Shown: piece after piece, positions 1-8,412 of the stretch
Numbering within the stretch: the first letter of the stretch is position 1
How the letters are laid out: each line of letters opens with the position of its first letter
NCBI GenBank assembly: GCA_905612355.1
Contig: CAJQRU010000059.1
Span: 1 to 59,766 of the forward strand
Direction of reading: 5' to 3'
Source of the DNA: an uncultured Gammaproteobacteria bacterium
Lineage (GTDB): Bacteria > Pseudomonadota > Gammaproteobacteria > Arenicellales > UBA868
Length of the DNA stretch: 59,766 nucleotides
Position numbers and translations under genes: made by a program
Notes under the pieces: generated by a model
Seen by the model: only the letters and a program-made list of their open reading frames with translations
Told to the model about the DNA's origin: nothing
Database searches by the model: none

Positions 1-228
1 CTCGTGGTGATGATATAAGACTCCTAAACAGCGGGTAAAACGGATAATAGGATTTGGGCTATACCAGAAAGTTGTTAGGATGGCGCAATATGGTTCATTT
101 TGATCGCATAGGTAGATACATTACTCAAGGATAGATAGTTCATCAGAACGTTAGTTGAAGAATATGGAAAAAGTTGTCGGGGACATTCGATGCAAAACAA
201 TAGTGACATTCAATAAAGGAGTGAGACC
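1..228. other. Non-coding left edge of window
   Basis: No convincing reading frame is visible here. The stretch is A+T-rich and ends in a good Shine-Dalgarno sequence (AAAGGAG at 215-221) placed 7 bases before the ATG of the cupin gene. A promoter for that gene probably lies here, but I could not pick one with confidence. Confidence 0.5.
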
Positions 229-654
229 ATGGTGCAGACAGCAGAAACTACAGTAGTCCTTGCCACGGGTCCGACTGTCAGCATGAAGAGCGAGCCCCAG
301 TACATCACGGGTCGGCGCGCATTTTTTAAATACAGAGAGCTCGGCGTTGCTGGGGCAAGTGATGGCAAGTTCCACGCACAGATTACCTCGGCAACCCAAG
401 GCATGTCAGAACCAACAGGTTGGCACTACCATGTCTGTGATGGACAATTCGTTTTTATGTTGAGTGGTTGGATTGATCTGGTGTTCGAAAATGGCGATGA
501 GGTTCGGGTTGGGGAAGGTGATTCAATCTATATTCCAGGCGGTCTACGTCATAATGAGACAGCAACGTCTAAAAGTTTTGAACTGTTGGAAGTTACAGTG
601 CCAGCCAATATGAGTACGACATCGTGCGAACCGCCGACCGGTATGACTGAGTAA
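229..654 (+). CDS. Small single-domain cupin protein
   Basis: A 141-residue protein with one cupin barrel. Cupin motif 1 is represented by GWHYHVCDGQF and a following Gly-rich turn (LSGWIDLVFENGD). Motif 2 is GDSIYIPGGLRHNE. The two His of motif 1 and the His of motif 2 could bind a metal, but the usual motif-1 Glu is replaced (Asp/Gln in this stretch), so catalysis is uncertain. There is no signal peptide. The start is supported by AAAGGAG 7 bases upstream. It lies 99 bases before a flavin dehydrogenase gene and may be co-transcribed with it. Substrate and function are unknown; proteins of this size are often sugar or small-acid binding or isomerising enzymes. Confidence 0.8.
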   Translation: MVQTAETTVVLATGPTVSMKSEPQYITGRRAFFKYRELGVAGASDGKFHAQITSATQGMSEPTGWHYHVCDGQFVFMLSGWIDLVFENGDEVRVGEGDSIYIPGGLRHNETATSKSFELLEVTVPANMSTTSCEPPTGMTE

Positions 655-753
655 AAATGATGTCCGTGTTGTAAGTCGCAGGTAGTTTCCGTCTAAGCAC
701 AGCGGGGCTAGTCATGTGCCTTGGCGAACCAACTGGGTTTTCGAGGAAAGGAA

Positions 754-2154
754 ATGGTTGAGACAGCAGCAGTAAAAACATACGGGTCGATAGAGGAAGT
801 TATCAACGAACTGGCGGCTCGCTTTGGTGAGCGTCTATCGGTTGCCCACTCGGTGCGTGAGCGATTTGGGAAAGATGAATCCTTTCATCCCTCGTCGCCA
901 CCCGATGCAGTTGTTACTGTGCTCAGTGCTGACGAAGTGCAAGATGTGGTTAGCACCTGCGCGCGTTACAAGGTGCCGGTCATCCCCTATGGCACCGGTA
1001 CTGCGCTTGAAGGACAGGTCTGTGCGCTCTACGGCGGAATCTGCATCAATCTTCAGGAGATGAACCAGGTGCTGGAAGTTCACGCCGAGGATCTGGATGT
1101 CGTCGTCCAGCCAGGTGTAACTCGAAAGCAGTTGAATACCCATCTGCGTGATAGCGGTCTTTTCTTTCCTATCGATCCTGGGGCGAATGCCTCGATCGGT
1201 GGTATGGCGGCCTGCCGGGCATCCGGTACGAATGCTGTTCGTTATGGCACGATGCGTGAAAATGTGCTCGCCTTGACTGTTGTCCTGGCCGATGGCCGCA
1301 TTATCAAAACGTCGCGGCGTGCCAAAAAATCTGCTGCGGGATACGATCTCACCCGCCTGTTTGTTGGTTCCGAAGGGACACTGGGTGTAATCACCGAGAT
1401 TACGCTGCGTCTTTATGGCATACCTGAGGCCATCACATCAGCGGTGTGCACATTTGCTGATGTTGCATCGGCGGTGAATACTGTTATTGCCACTATTCAG
1501 TACGGTATTCCCATCGCTCGAATGGAGTTGCTCGACGAGAGTATGATCGACGGCGTTAACCGGTACTCGAAGACAGAGTTCGAGATTGCTCCCACATTAT
1601 TCCTTGAATTTCACGGCAGCGAGCAGTATGCGACTGAGCAAGCCGAAACGGTGCAAGGTATTGCCGAGGAGTTTGGCGGTGGTAACTTTAAGTGGACAGG
1701 TAACACCGAAGAACGCAATCGTTTGTGGCAGGCGAGACACGATGCGGCTTATGCAGCGAAGGCCATGCGTCCCAATGGCACCATCTGGTCCACTGATGTT
1801 TGTGTGCCGATTTCCCGTCTGGCCGATTGCATTACCGAAACACAGGAGGACATTAAGGCTAATAATCTATTGGCACCGATTGCGGGCCACGTGGGCGATG
1901 GCAATTTTCACTTGGCTTTTGTGGTTGATCACGAAGACAAAGAAGAGGTGAAGCGGGCTGAAGCGGTGCACGAGCGCATGGTAATGCGGGCCTTGGCCAT
2001 GGGAGGTACGTGCACAGGGGAGCATGGTATTGGTTACGGCAAGATCGATTTTTTGGTGGCGGAACATGGTGAAGCAGTCAGTGTCATGCGGACGTTGAAG
2101 CAGGCGCTTGATCCGGACAACATCATGAATCCGGGTAAGGTTCTGCGCGTCTGA
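754..2154 (+). CDS. FAD-binding oxidoreductase, GlcD / D-lactate dehydrogenase family
   Basis: A 466-residue flavoprotein of the FAD_binding_4 plus FAD-oxidase C type (GlcD, cytochrome-type D-lactate dehydrogenase, D-2-hydroxyglutarate dehydrogenase). The N-terminal PCMH domain shows VIPYGTGTALEG and the FAD-binding segment DPGANASIGGMAA, then GSEGTLGVITE. The C-terminal domain shows the metal-binding HVGDGNFH and the terminal CTGEHGIGYGK motif. Likely reaction: oxidation of a D-2-hydroxyacid with electrons passed to a quinone, cytochrome or flavoprotein acceptor. I chose the ATG at 754, preceded by GAGGAAAGGA, over an in-frame TTG at 721. No GlcE/GlcF partner genes are adjacent, which argues for a stand-alone D-lactate or D-2-hydroxyacid dehydrogenase. 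The exact substrate cannot be read from sequence. Confidence 0.9.
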   Translation: MVETAAVKTYGSIEEVINELAARFGERLSVAHSVRERFGKDESFHPSSPPDAVVTVLSADEVQDVVSTCARYKVPVIPYGTGTALEGQVCALYGGICINLQEMNQVLEVHAEDLDVVVQPGVTRKQLNTHLRDSGLFFPIDPGANASIGGMAACRASGTNAVRYGTMRENVLALTVVLADGRIIKTSRRAKKSAAGYDLTRLFVGSEGTLGVITEITLRLYGIPEAITSAVCTFADVASAVNTVIATIQYGIPIARMELLDESMIDGVNRYSKTEFEIAPTLFLEFHGSEQYATEQAETVQGIAEEFGGGNFKWTGNTEERNRLWQARHDAAYAAKAMRPNGTIWSTDVCVPISRLADCITETQEDIKANNLLAPIAGHVGDGNFHLAFVVDHEDKEEVKRAEAVHERMVMRALAMGGTCTGEHGIGYGKIDFLVAEHGEAVSVMRTLKQALDPDNIMNPGKVLRV

Positions 2155-2227
2155 AGCGGGTGCTTAACCTACTCGAAACTGATCGTGTGGCGAGATGGAT
2201 TAACGCAACCGCATTTTGTGTGTTCTG

Positions 2228-3808
2228 ATGCCAGACGCCCCAAAAGAAAACTGGACGATTACTAAGCCAGTCGTGAGCGGTGACGGCGGAATCGTTGTCA
2301 GCCAGCATCACGAGGCTTCCTATGTTGGTGCCTCGGTCCTCGCCCAGGGAGGCAATGCTATTGATGCCGCCATTGCGACGTCTGCGGCCTTGGGCGTCGT
2401 TGAGCCATGGATGAGCGGTATCGGAGGTTGCGGTAACCTACTGGTCTATCTTGCGGAAGAGAAAAAAACCTACGCAATCGAATGCGGTGTTCGGGCACCC
2501 TTGGCGCTCGATCCAGATCGTTATCCATTGATCGATGGCCGGGATAGTGATTTATTTGCATGGCCGGCAGTCGTCGAGGATCGCAATATCGTGGGTCCAG
2601 CATCGGTCGCGGTACCCGGTCTCGTTGCGGGGTTGGGTTTGGCGCTAGCGCAGTTTGGAACCATGCAATGGGGTCGACTGCTGGCACCGGCGATTGAACT
2701 GGCGACACGTGGGTTGTTGGTGGATTGGTACTCTTCTATGAAAATCGCGTCCGCTGCCCGTCAATTAATTCAATTCCCGGACAGCGCAAGGTGTTATCTG
2801 CCAGACGGCCATGTTCCGATCGGTGAATGGGGCGGTCCCCTGCCTACCCTCGACCAGAGCACGCTGGCACGCACCTTGACCCGACTGGCTAAGGAAGGTC
2901 CGGCGTCCTATTACCAGGGTTCCTTTGCACGCGAACTTGTGCGAGACGCACAGGCAATGGGAATTGAACTCACCGAGGAAGATCTTGCTGACTATGCACC
3001 GCGCCAGAGTGTAGTGCGCGATTTTTCTTATCGTGATGTTCAGATTTCGACGGTCCCCGGCATGACGGCTGGCCCGACACTGTGTCGTGCACTGAATACA
3101 CTGCAGGCTGGCGCATCATCACTTGACCTTCAGGATCCAATGCGGGCGTACACACAGTATGCACATTGTTTGCTCAACGCCTATGAACATCGCCTCACAC
3201 ACGATGGTGATACCCCCGAGGGTAATGGTCCTTCCTGCACGACGCACGTGAATGTAATCGATCGGATGGGTAATGTTGTGGCATTGACTCAGACCCTGCT
3301 TTCTATTTTCGGATCGAAAGTCGTATTGCCAGAAACCGGCATATTGATGAACAACGGGATCATGTGGTTCGATCCACGGCCTGGCCGACCGAATTCGTTG
3401 GCAAAGGGAAAGTGGCCTCTTTCAAACATGTGTCCAGCGATTATTCACCATGCCAATGGTGACAAGAGTGCCCTCGGTGCGTCAGGTGGAAGGAGAATCA
3501 TGTCCGCAGTGTTTCAGTTGATTTCTTTTCTGGTTGATACAAGTCTTCCCTTGGGTGAGGCGGTACACCGCCCCCGGATTGATGTCAGTGGTACAGATCT
3601 GGTGTCCTTGGATCAGGCACTGGGTGAAGACGTCCGGCAGGCGCTGGTTAGCCAATTTCCAGTACGAATGGTGGATCACGGTGTTTACCCAAGCCTTTTC
3701 GCGTGTCCTTCTGTTGCAAAGCATGATAGTCACCGTCAGGTGAACAGCGGAGTCGCTTATGTGCTGTCTCCATTATCTGCGGCAATTACCGAGCAGGATG
3801 TTGTGTAA
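2228..3808 (+). CDS. Gamma-glutamyltransferase family protein (Ntn-hydrolase)
   Basis: A 526-residue protein of the gamma-glutamyltranspeptidase family. The N-terminal half has the family signature GGNAIDAAIATSAALGVVEP and GIGGCGN. The autoprocessing site is the CTTH motif, with Thr338 aligning with the nucleophilic Thr of the E. coli enzyme, followed by VNVIDRMGNVVALT. MNNGIMWFDPRPG and the Gly-rich SALGASGGRR complete the active-site loops. There is no signal peptide, unlike secreted GGTs that process glutathione, so it is probably cytoplasmic and may be one of the GGT-like acylases. The start is set at ATG 2228; an in-frame TTG at 2216 is possible. It follows the flavin dehydrogenase by 73 bases on the same strand. 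Confidence 0.88.
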   Translation: MPDAPKENWTITKPVVSGDGGIVVSQHHEASYVGASVLAQGGNAIDAAIATSAALGVVEPWMSGIGGCGNLLVYLAEEKKTYAIECGVRAPLALDPDRYPLIDGRDSDLFAWPAVVEDRNIVGPASVAVPGLVAGLGLALAQFGTMQWGRLLAPAIELATRGLLVDWYSSMKIASAARQLIQFPDSARCYLPDGHVPIGEWGGPLPTLDQSTLARTLTRLAKEGPASYYQGSFARELVRDAQAMGIELTEEDLADYAPRQSVVRDFSYRDVQISTVPGMTAGPTLCRALNTLQAGASSLDLQDPMRAYTQYAHCLLNAYEHRLTHDGDTPEGNGPSCTTHVNVIDRMGNVVALTQTLLSIFGSKVVLPETGILMNNGIMWFDPRPGRPNSLAKGKWPLSNMCPAIIHHANGDKSALGASGGRRIMSAVFQLISFLVDTSLPLGEAVHRPRIDVSGTDLVSLDQALGEDVRQALVSQFPVRMVDHGVYPSLFACPSVAKHDSHRQVNSGVAYVLSPLSAAITEQDVV

Positions 3809-3849
3809 CAGTTGTCATTCAATTCATAACGCCACTACCGGGTTGGCAA

Positions 3850-4503
3850 ATGAATAGCATCGGAACGTCTCGTCGTTCAAGATCAATATCACTGCTTTCG
3901 TCAGGGGGTGATTGTGATCTGCCCGATGCCTGTGTTGATTACGTACGCGGATTCTTACCTCCGCAAACAGCGGACGGAGTTTTTGATTCGCTCATCAAAC
4001 AGGTACAGTGGCGCCAACCGAAAATTAAGCTCTTTGGCAAAACGTTTCTATCGCCGCGCCTATCGGCTTGGTATGGCGATGCGGGTGCAGTTTATTCTTA
4101 TTCAGGCCTTGTTAATCAGCCTCTCCCTTGGCTGCCCGTGTTGCAGGTGCTGCGCCGACGTCTAAAGGATGAATGGGCATGGAACCCCAATGCAGTTCTG
4201 GTGAACTGGTACCGTGATGGTCGAGACAGTATGGGATGGCACAGTGATGACGAATTTGAACTGGGCAACGAGCCTACGATTGCGTCTATTAGCTTGGGCG
4301 CATCGCGCCGTTTTCTGTTGCGTCATCAAAAGCATAAGCACATGCCTATTTATGAACTGGTACCCGAACATGGTTCGTTGCTGATCATGGCAGGTTCGAC
4401 ACAGAAATTTTGGTGCCACAGTGTGCCGAAATCGGCTCATGCGGTGGGACAACGGGTCAATCTCACTTTTCGTCTTGTCAGAAAAAACGAAAGAATTTCC
4501 TAG
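3850..4503 (+). CDS. AlkB-like 2-oxoglutarate/Fe(II) dioxygenase (DNA alkylation repair)
   Basis: A 217-residue protein of the AlkB family, nearest in layout to the ALKBH2/ALKBH3-like bacterial group. NWYRDGRDSMGWHSDDE contains the iron ligands His131 and Asp133. A downstream His (FWCHSVPK) is the likely third ligand, and RVNLTFR carries the Arg that binds 2-oxoglutarate. SLGASRRFLLR matches the family core strand. Family role: oxidative removal of methyl groups such as 1-methyladenine and 3-methylcytosine from DNA. It sits 11 bases ahead of rarA, so two genome-maintenance genes are probably co-transcribed. An adaptive-response regulator is not present nearby. Confidence 0.9.
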   Translation: MNSIGTSRRSRSISLLSSGGDCDLPDACVDYVRGFLPPQTADGVFDSLIKQVQWRQPKIKLFGKTFLSPRLSAWYGDAGAVYSYSGLVNQPLPWLPVLQVLRRRLKDEWAWNPNAVLVNWYRDGRDSMGWHSDDEFELGNEPTIASISLGASRRFLLRHQKHKHMPIYELVPEHGSLLIMAGSTQKFWCHSVPKSAHAVGQRVNLTFRLVRKNERIS

Positions 4504-4514
4504 ATTGAGTAACG

Positions 4515-5852
4515 ATGATCGAAAGTGACGCTGAGCAATTTGATTTTGCAGTGAGTCAACCGGATCATGTTCCGCTGGCGGAGACGTTACGGCCGACCAC
4601 GTTGGAGTCATTTGTCGGTCAGGAACACCTTTTGGCACGTGGTAAACCGTTGGCTGAAGCCATTCATTCGGGACAACTGCATTCAATGATTTTGTGGGGG
4701 CCGCCAGGCACCGGTAAGACGACCTTGGCGCGCTTAGTTTCAGGCTATTGTGGTGCCAATTTCGTGACCCTTTCTGCGGTTAACGCCGGAGTTAAGGATC
4801 TCCGCCAGGTCGTGACGAGCGCCCGGGACTATGCCTCGGCGACTGTGTTGTTTGTGGATGAGGTGCATCGGTTTAATAAGTCTCAGCAGGATGCGTTTTT
4901 ACCGCATGTCGAAGACGGGACGTTGATTCTTATTGGCGCGACTACTGAGAATCCATCGTTCGAACTGAATAATGCATTGCTTTCGCGAGTGCGGGTTTAT
5001 GTGCTCAATCCTTTGACTGGGAGCGATCTCAAGCAGGTTGCTTTACGAGCGCTGGCAGATTGTGAAACAGGGCTGGGGCGCTATGGGCTAACGTTGGCGG
5101 AAGACGCGTGTTCGGCGCTGACGAGCGCAGCCGACGGTGACGCGCGGCGGTTGCTGAATTTTTTGGAGATTGCCGCGCAACTCGCCGGACGAGAACGATC
5201 CATCTCCTGTATCGATGTCGACTTGATTAGCGAAGCGATTGGCTTCACGTTGCGGCGCTTCGACAAGCGTGGGGATCAGTTCTACGATCAGATATCGGCA
5301 CTTCATAAATCGGTACGCGGCACTGATCCAGATGCGGCACTTTATTGGTTAGCTCGAATGCTCGATGGCGGCGGTGATCCGCGGTATATCGCTCGCCGCT
5401 TGATTCGAATGGCGAGCGAAGACATTGGAACTGCGGACCCTCGTGCTTTGATGCTGACGCTCGATGCGGCGCAAGCTTACGAGCGGCTTGGTCAACCCGA
5501 AGGGGAATTGGCTCTCGCCCAGGCGGTGACGTATCTTGCTTGTGCGGCGAAGAGTAATGCGGTTTATCGGGCCTTCTCAGCTGCCCAGCGCGATGTAGCG
5601 GGGCATGGCTCACTGGAAGTGCCCAAGCATCTTCGCAATGCTCCGACACGGTTATCGAAACAATTAGGGCATGGAGAAGGGTATCGCTATGCCCATGATG
5701 AGGCAGATGGCTATGCGCGGGGTGAGACCTATATGCCGGCACCATTGAGCGGGAAACGTTATTACTTTCCAAGTGAACGAGGTCTGGAGTTGCGGATAAA
5801 AGAGAAACTGGATCGCCTGCGGCGAAGTGATGACTCTGGCGGTAAGGAATAA
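4515..5852 (+). CDS. rarA: Replication-associated recombination protein RarA (AAA+ ATPase)
   Basis: A 445-residue clamp-loader-like AAA+ protein, the usual length for RarA/MgsA. Walker A is GPPGTGKT (residues 62-69) and Walker B is [10 protein letters not shown] (DEVH 115-118). The sensor segment [10 protein letters not shown] and the C-terminal tetramerisation domain, including [12 protein letters not shown] and [10 protein letters not shown], are typical. Known family role: acts at stalled replication forks and at gaps with SSB and RecA. It lies between the AlkB-like gene and birA. Its TAA stop shares one base with the birA ATG, implying translational coupling. Confidence 0.95.
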   Translation: MIESDAEQFDFAVSQPDHVPLAETLRPTTLESFVGQEHLLARGKPLAEAIHSGQLHSMILWGPPGTGKTTLARLVSGYCGANFVTLSAVNAGVKDLRQVVTSARDYASATVLFVDEVHRFNKSQQDAFLPHVEDGTLILIGATTENPSFELNNALLSRVRVYVLNPLTGSDLKQVALRALADCETGLGRYGLTLAEDACSALTSAADGDARRLLNFLEIAAQLAGRERSISCIDVDLISEAIGFTLRRFDKRGDQFYDQISALHKSVRGTDPDAALYWLARMLDGGGDPRYIARRLIRMASEDIGTADPRALMLTLDAAQAYERLGQPEGELALAQAVTYLACAAKSNAVYRAFSAAQRDVAGHGSLEVPKHLRNAPTRLSKQLGHGEGYRYAHDEADGYARGETYMPAPLSGKRYYFPSERGLELRIKEKLDRLRRSDDSGGKE

Positions 5853-6844
5853 TGCCGCATCGCCATTTGTTAAAGCAGATGCCGATAGCAGAGTGGATCA
5901 TGGCCGCTGACCTGGCGCAGCGAACCAGCCTGGACCAACGCACACTTGACGACCATGTTCATGCCTTAATTAAAGACGGTGTTGCTATCGGTCGTTGCAA
6001 GCGCAGAGGTTATTATCTTTTTGATGCGGTCGATTTTATTGATCAAGGTGAATTGATCGACATGTTGAAAGCAAGCCCGTTACTGAGGTCGGGAAGGCTC
6101 GAGGTTCTTGATGAGGTGGATTCAACTAACACGCGATTGCTTTCCTGGCCGGAGTTGAGCGGGTTTCATGGTCGCGCCTGTGTAACCGAATTTCAAACGG
6201 CAGGGCGCGGGCGCCATGGAAAGCATTGGCACGGTGCGCGGTACCGAAACGTCATGTTGTCATTGGCGTGGCAATGGAGCGGTTCTTTTGACCTGGCGAC
6301 AGGTCTTAGTCTTTCCATTGGGCTGGCGGTGGCGCGGGTGCTCAGTCAGTGGACCGGTCCAGGGCTCCAGTTAAAATGGCCGAATGACATCATGTTTTCC
6401 GCAGGCAAGCTGGCTGGCATTCTGATTGATGTGATTCCTGCCGGAGACGGACCGCTGCGAGTGGTTGTGGGTGTTGGAGTGAACGTTTGTAATTCGTCAG
6501 ACTTAGAACAGGTCGTTGATCAACGGGTGATCAATTTGCAGGATATTGCAATTCGGTCGATGTCCAGAACGCAGTTAACTGGTGAGTTGATACTAGCCAT
6601 GGCTTTGGCACTCGACCGTTTTGAAAAATTAGGCTTTGCGCCTGATCAAGTCGCCTGGAATCAATGTGACAGGTTTTGTGGACGCACGGTGTTAGCGTCC
6701 ATTGATGGACAAGTTTTCGAAGGAGAGGGCTATGGCGTGGATTCGGAGGGGTGTTATCGGATTATCGACACCAGTGGTAATGAGCAGGCAGTCTCGGCCG
6801 GTGAGGTAAAGTTATCGGCAAACCCTAACCGGGGGTTTCGATGA
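5852..6844 (+). CDS. birA: Bifunctional biotin-protein ligase / biotin operon repressor BirA
   Basis: A 330-residue protein. The N-terminal winged helix (about residues 10-60, ending RRGYYLFD) is the DNA-binding part of the BirA repressor class. The catalytic domain has the biotinyl-AMP loop GRGRHGKHW (118-126), KWPNDI (175-180) and the AGKLAGIL segment with the likely catalytic Lys186. The C-terminal SH3-like domain follows (VFEGEGYGVDSEGCYRI). It activates biotin to biotinyl-AMP and attaches it to the acetyl-CoA carboxylase carrier protein; the complex also represses biotin genes. It overlaps rarA by one base and coaX by four bases (ATGA). Confidence 0.95.
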   Translation: MPHRHLLKQMPIAEWIMAADLAQRTSLDQRTLDDHVHALIKDGVAIGRCKRRGYYLFDAVDFIDQGELIDMLKASPLLRSGRLEVLDEVDSTNTRLLSWPELSGFHGRACVTEFQTAGRGRHGKHWHGARYRNVMLSLAWQWSGSFDLATGLSLSIGLAVARVLSQWTGPGLQLKWPNDIMFSAGKLAGILIDVIPAGDGPLRVVVGVGVNVCNSSDLEQVVDQRVINLQDIAIRSMSRTQLTGELILAMALALDRFEKLGFAPDQVAWNQCDRFCGRTVLASIDGQVFEGEGYGVDSEGCYRIIDTSGNEQAVSAGEVKLSANPNRGFR

Positions 6845-7599
6845 AACCTCTACAAGTTGGTGTTGATCTCTTGATTGATCTTGGCAACAGTCGAGTCAAA
6901 TGGGCAATCAAGAGAGCGCAAGAGTGGGTTGTTGGTGCTGCAGTTCCCCGTATGGACGGTTTAACTGACTGGGCTGCCAGCTTGGCTGACCAGGGGCGGC
7001 CACAGCGTATACTGATTTCAAACAGTGCGGGCCTGACTGCCGAGGCGACTATCATCACTTGGTGTGAGTCTCAATGGGGTGTTGCACCAAAGATCATTCG
7101 ATCAGAGCTCAGCGGTTTTGGCGTTCACAATGCCTACCAAAACCCAAGTGCATTGGGCGCTGATCGGTGGCTTGCAATGATTGCGGCGCGGCATGACAGT
7201 AGTGCGCCCGCTGCTGTTGTCGATTGCGGAACCGTGGTCACCGTTGATGCGCTTGATGCGGTAGGGTGTTTTCTCGGTGGCGTTATCATTCCCAGTAATC
7301 AGACAATGTGCCGCAATTTATTGGCCCAAGTCACGCATCTGCATGCGGATGCCACAGCGGAGTCGAGTGTTTTTAATTTGTCGACCGGAAGTGCTGTTGC
7401 GAACGGGTCATTGATGGCGGTGATCGGTGGAATTGATCGAACGGTCGAGGCATTTATTGAGCGTATGGGGAAAGACACTCGGGTTGTTTTGACCGGGGGG
7501 AATGCTGCTCGAATCGCGCCGTTGTTGCGGTGTCGTTTTTCTGAACAACCCAACTTGGTGCTGGATGGTTTGCGTATTGTGGCAGAGGGTGTCACATGA
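6841..7599 (+). CDS. coaX: Type III pantothenate kinase CoaX
   Basis: A 252-residue protein of the CoaX family, which phosphorylates pantothenate in the first step of coenzyme A synthesis. The nucleotide-binding phosphate loop is DLGNSRVKW near residue 13. LGADRW (105-110) and VVDCGTVVTVD (126-136) are the family motifs, with the Asp residues used in catalysis. GGVIIPS and LTGGNA close the actin-like fold. The ATG overlaps the birA stop as ATGA, and its own stop overlaps the next start in the same way. The birA-coaX-SPOR order immediately before the tRNA/tuf block is common in gammaproteobacteria. Confidence 0.95.
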   Translation: MKPLQVGVDLLIDLGNSRVKWAIKRAQEWVVGAAVPRMDGLTDWAASLADQGRPQRILISNSAGLTAEATIITWCESQWGVAPKIIRSELSGFGVHNAYQNPSALGADRWLAMIAARHDSSAPAAVVDCGTVVTVDALDAVGCFLGGVIIPSNQTMCRNLLAQVTHLHADATAESSVFNLSTGSAVANGSLMAVIGGIDRTVEAFIERMGKDTRVVLTGGNAARIAPLLRCRFSEQPNLVLDGLRIVAEGVT

Positions 7600-8225
7600 A
7601 ATGGCTCTGCGGATTGCTGATTATGGCGAATGTGGCGCTTTACCTTTGGGTCACAGGTCATTCCAGTCAGAGTGGGATACGACCAGTGCCGTCCCTTGAG
7701 TCGGTTAATCTGATCACGATGCAATTGCTGGGAGAAGATGACTTGAGTCGATCCTCAACTGCGGCGTTGCATTGCGCACGGTTGGGACCATTTGCGACCG
7801 AGGATACTTACCTTAGGGCGCAACAGTTACTTAATAATGCGGGGTTTGGGTATACACGCGAGATTGTTAACGCGAGGGAATTAAGGGTCTTTCGGGTGTT
7901 CATGGGGCCTTTCAACAGTGATCGCGAATTACAGTCAGCTTCCGTTGACCTGCGACAGTTGCATTACGATCCGTATGTCTATGAAGACAGTCAGGGAAAG
8001 TTTCTCACTGTACAAATGTTCTCTCAACCGGAAGCAGCGGGCCGTTTCGTCAGCGACCTTGCAGCCGGTGGAATTCAGGCTGAGGCCCGACTTGAGACAC
8101 GCACACTGGGGCCGTTACGCTGGTTAGAACTCGCTGATGTGATAACCGAGACACAGCGAGAGAAGCTTCATCAGATGCCTTGGCGCGATGCAATGACCAA
8201 GGTTTCGATTGTGCCGTGTCGGTAA
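7596..8225 (+). CDS. SPOR-domain membrane-anchored protein
   Basis: A 209-residue protein with an N-terminal membrane anchor (LCGLLIMANVALYLWV, residues 3-18) and a periplasmic SPOR-like region (about residues 50-130, with CARLGPFATEDTYLRAQ and FRVFMGPFNSDRE). SPOR domains bind denuded peptidoglycan at the septum, so a cell-envelope or division role is likely. A second half-repeat follows (VQMFSQPEAAGRFVSDL). It overlaps coaX by four bases and ends the operon that starts at the AlkB-like gene. No specific function is known for this coaX-linked group. Confidence 0.8.
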   Translation: MKWLCGLLIMANVALYLWVTGHSSQSGIRPVPSLESVNLITMQLLGEDDLSRSSTAALHCARLGPFATEDTYLRAQQLLNNAGFGYTREIVNARELRVFRVFMGPFNSDRELQSASVDLRQLHYDPYVYEDSQGKFLTVQMFSQPEAAGRFVSDLAAGGIQAEARLETRTLGPLRWLELADVITETQREKLHQMPWRDAMTKVSIVPCR

Positions 8226-8354
8226 CGCACGAAGAGGTTGATTAATAAACAAATAAAGGTAATTATTCTGATAGTGTAAAAAGTGATTAATGCCTAGTTG
8301 TCATTGATTTTCAAGTAGGAGGCTTTTTATTGTAGGCTCTAGCACGTAAAAATT

Positions 8355-8384
8355 TGTTGACACCCTAATTGTTGACACCCTAAT
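8355..8384. repeat. Two tandem 15-bp repeats containing TTGACA
   Basis: The unit TGTTGACACCCTAAT occurs twice back to back (8355-8369 and 8370-8384). Each copy contains a perfect TTGACA, the -35 consensus. A weak -10 candidate (TAATTA, 8381-8386) lies 18 bases after the first TTGACA. This may be a promoter or an operator for the radical SAM gene. The repeat is certain; its function is a guess. Confidence 0.6.
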
Positions 8385-8412
8385 TAGAGCGGGTAGCTTC
8401 GAGAAAATTCAC

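Noticed and set aside
5245-5943. 232-codon minus-strand frame over rarA/birA
   Set aside because: It is antisense to two certain genes, has no motif and arises from codon bias.
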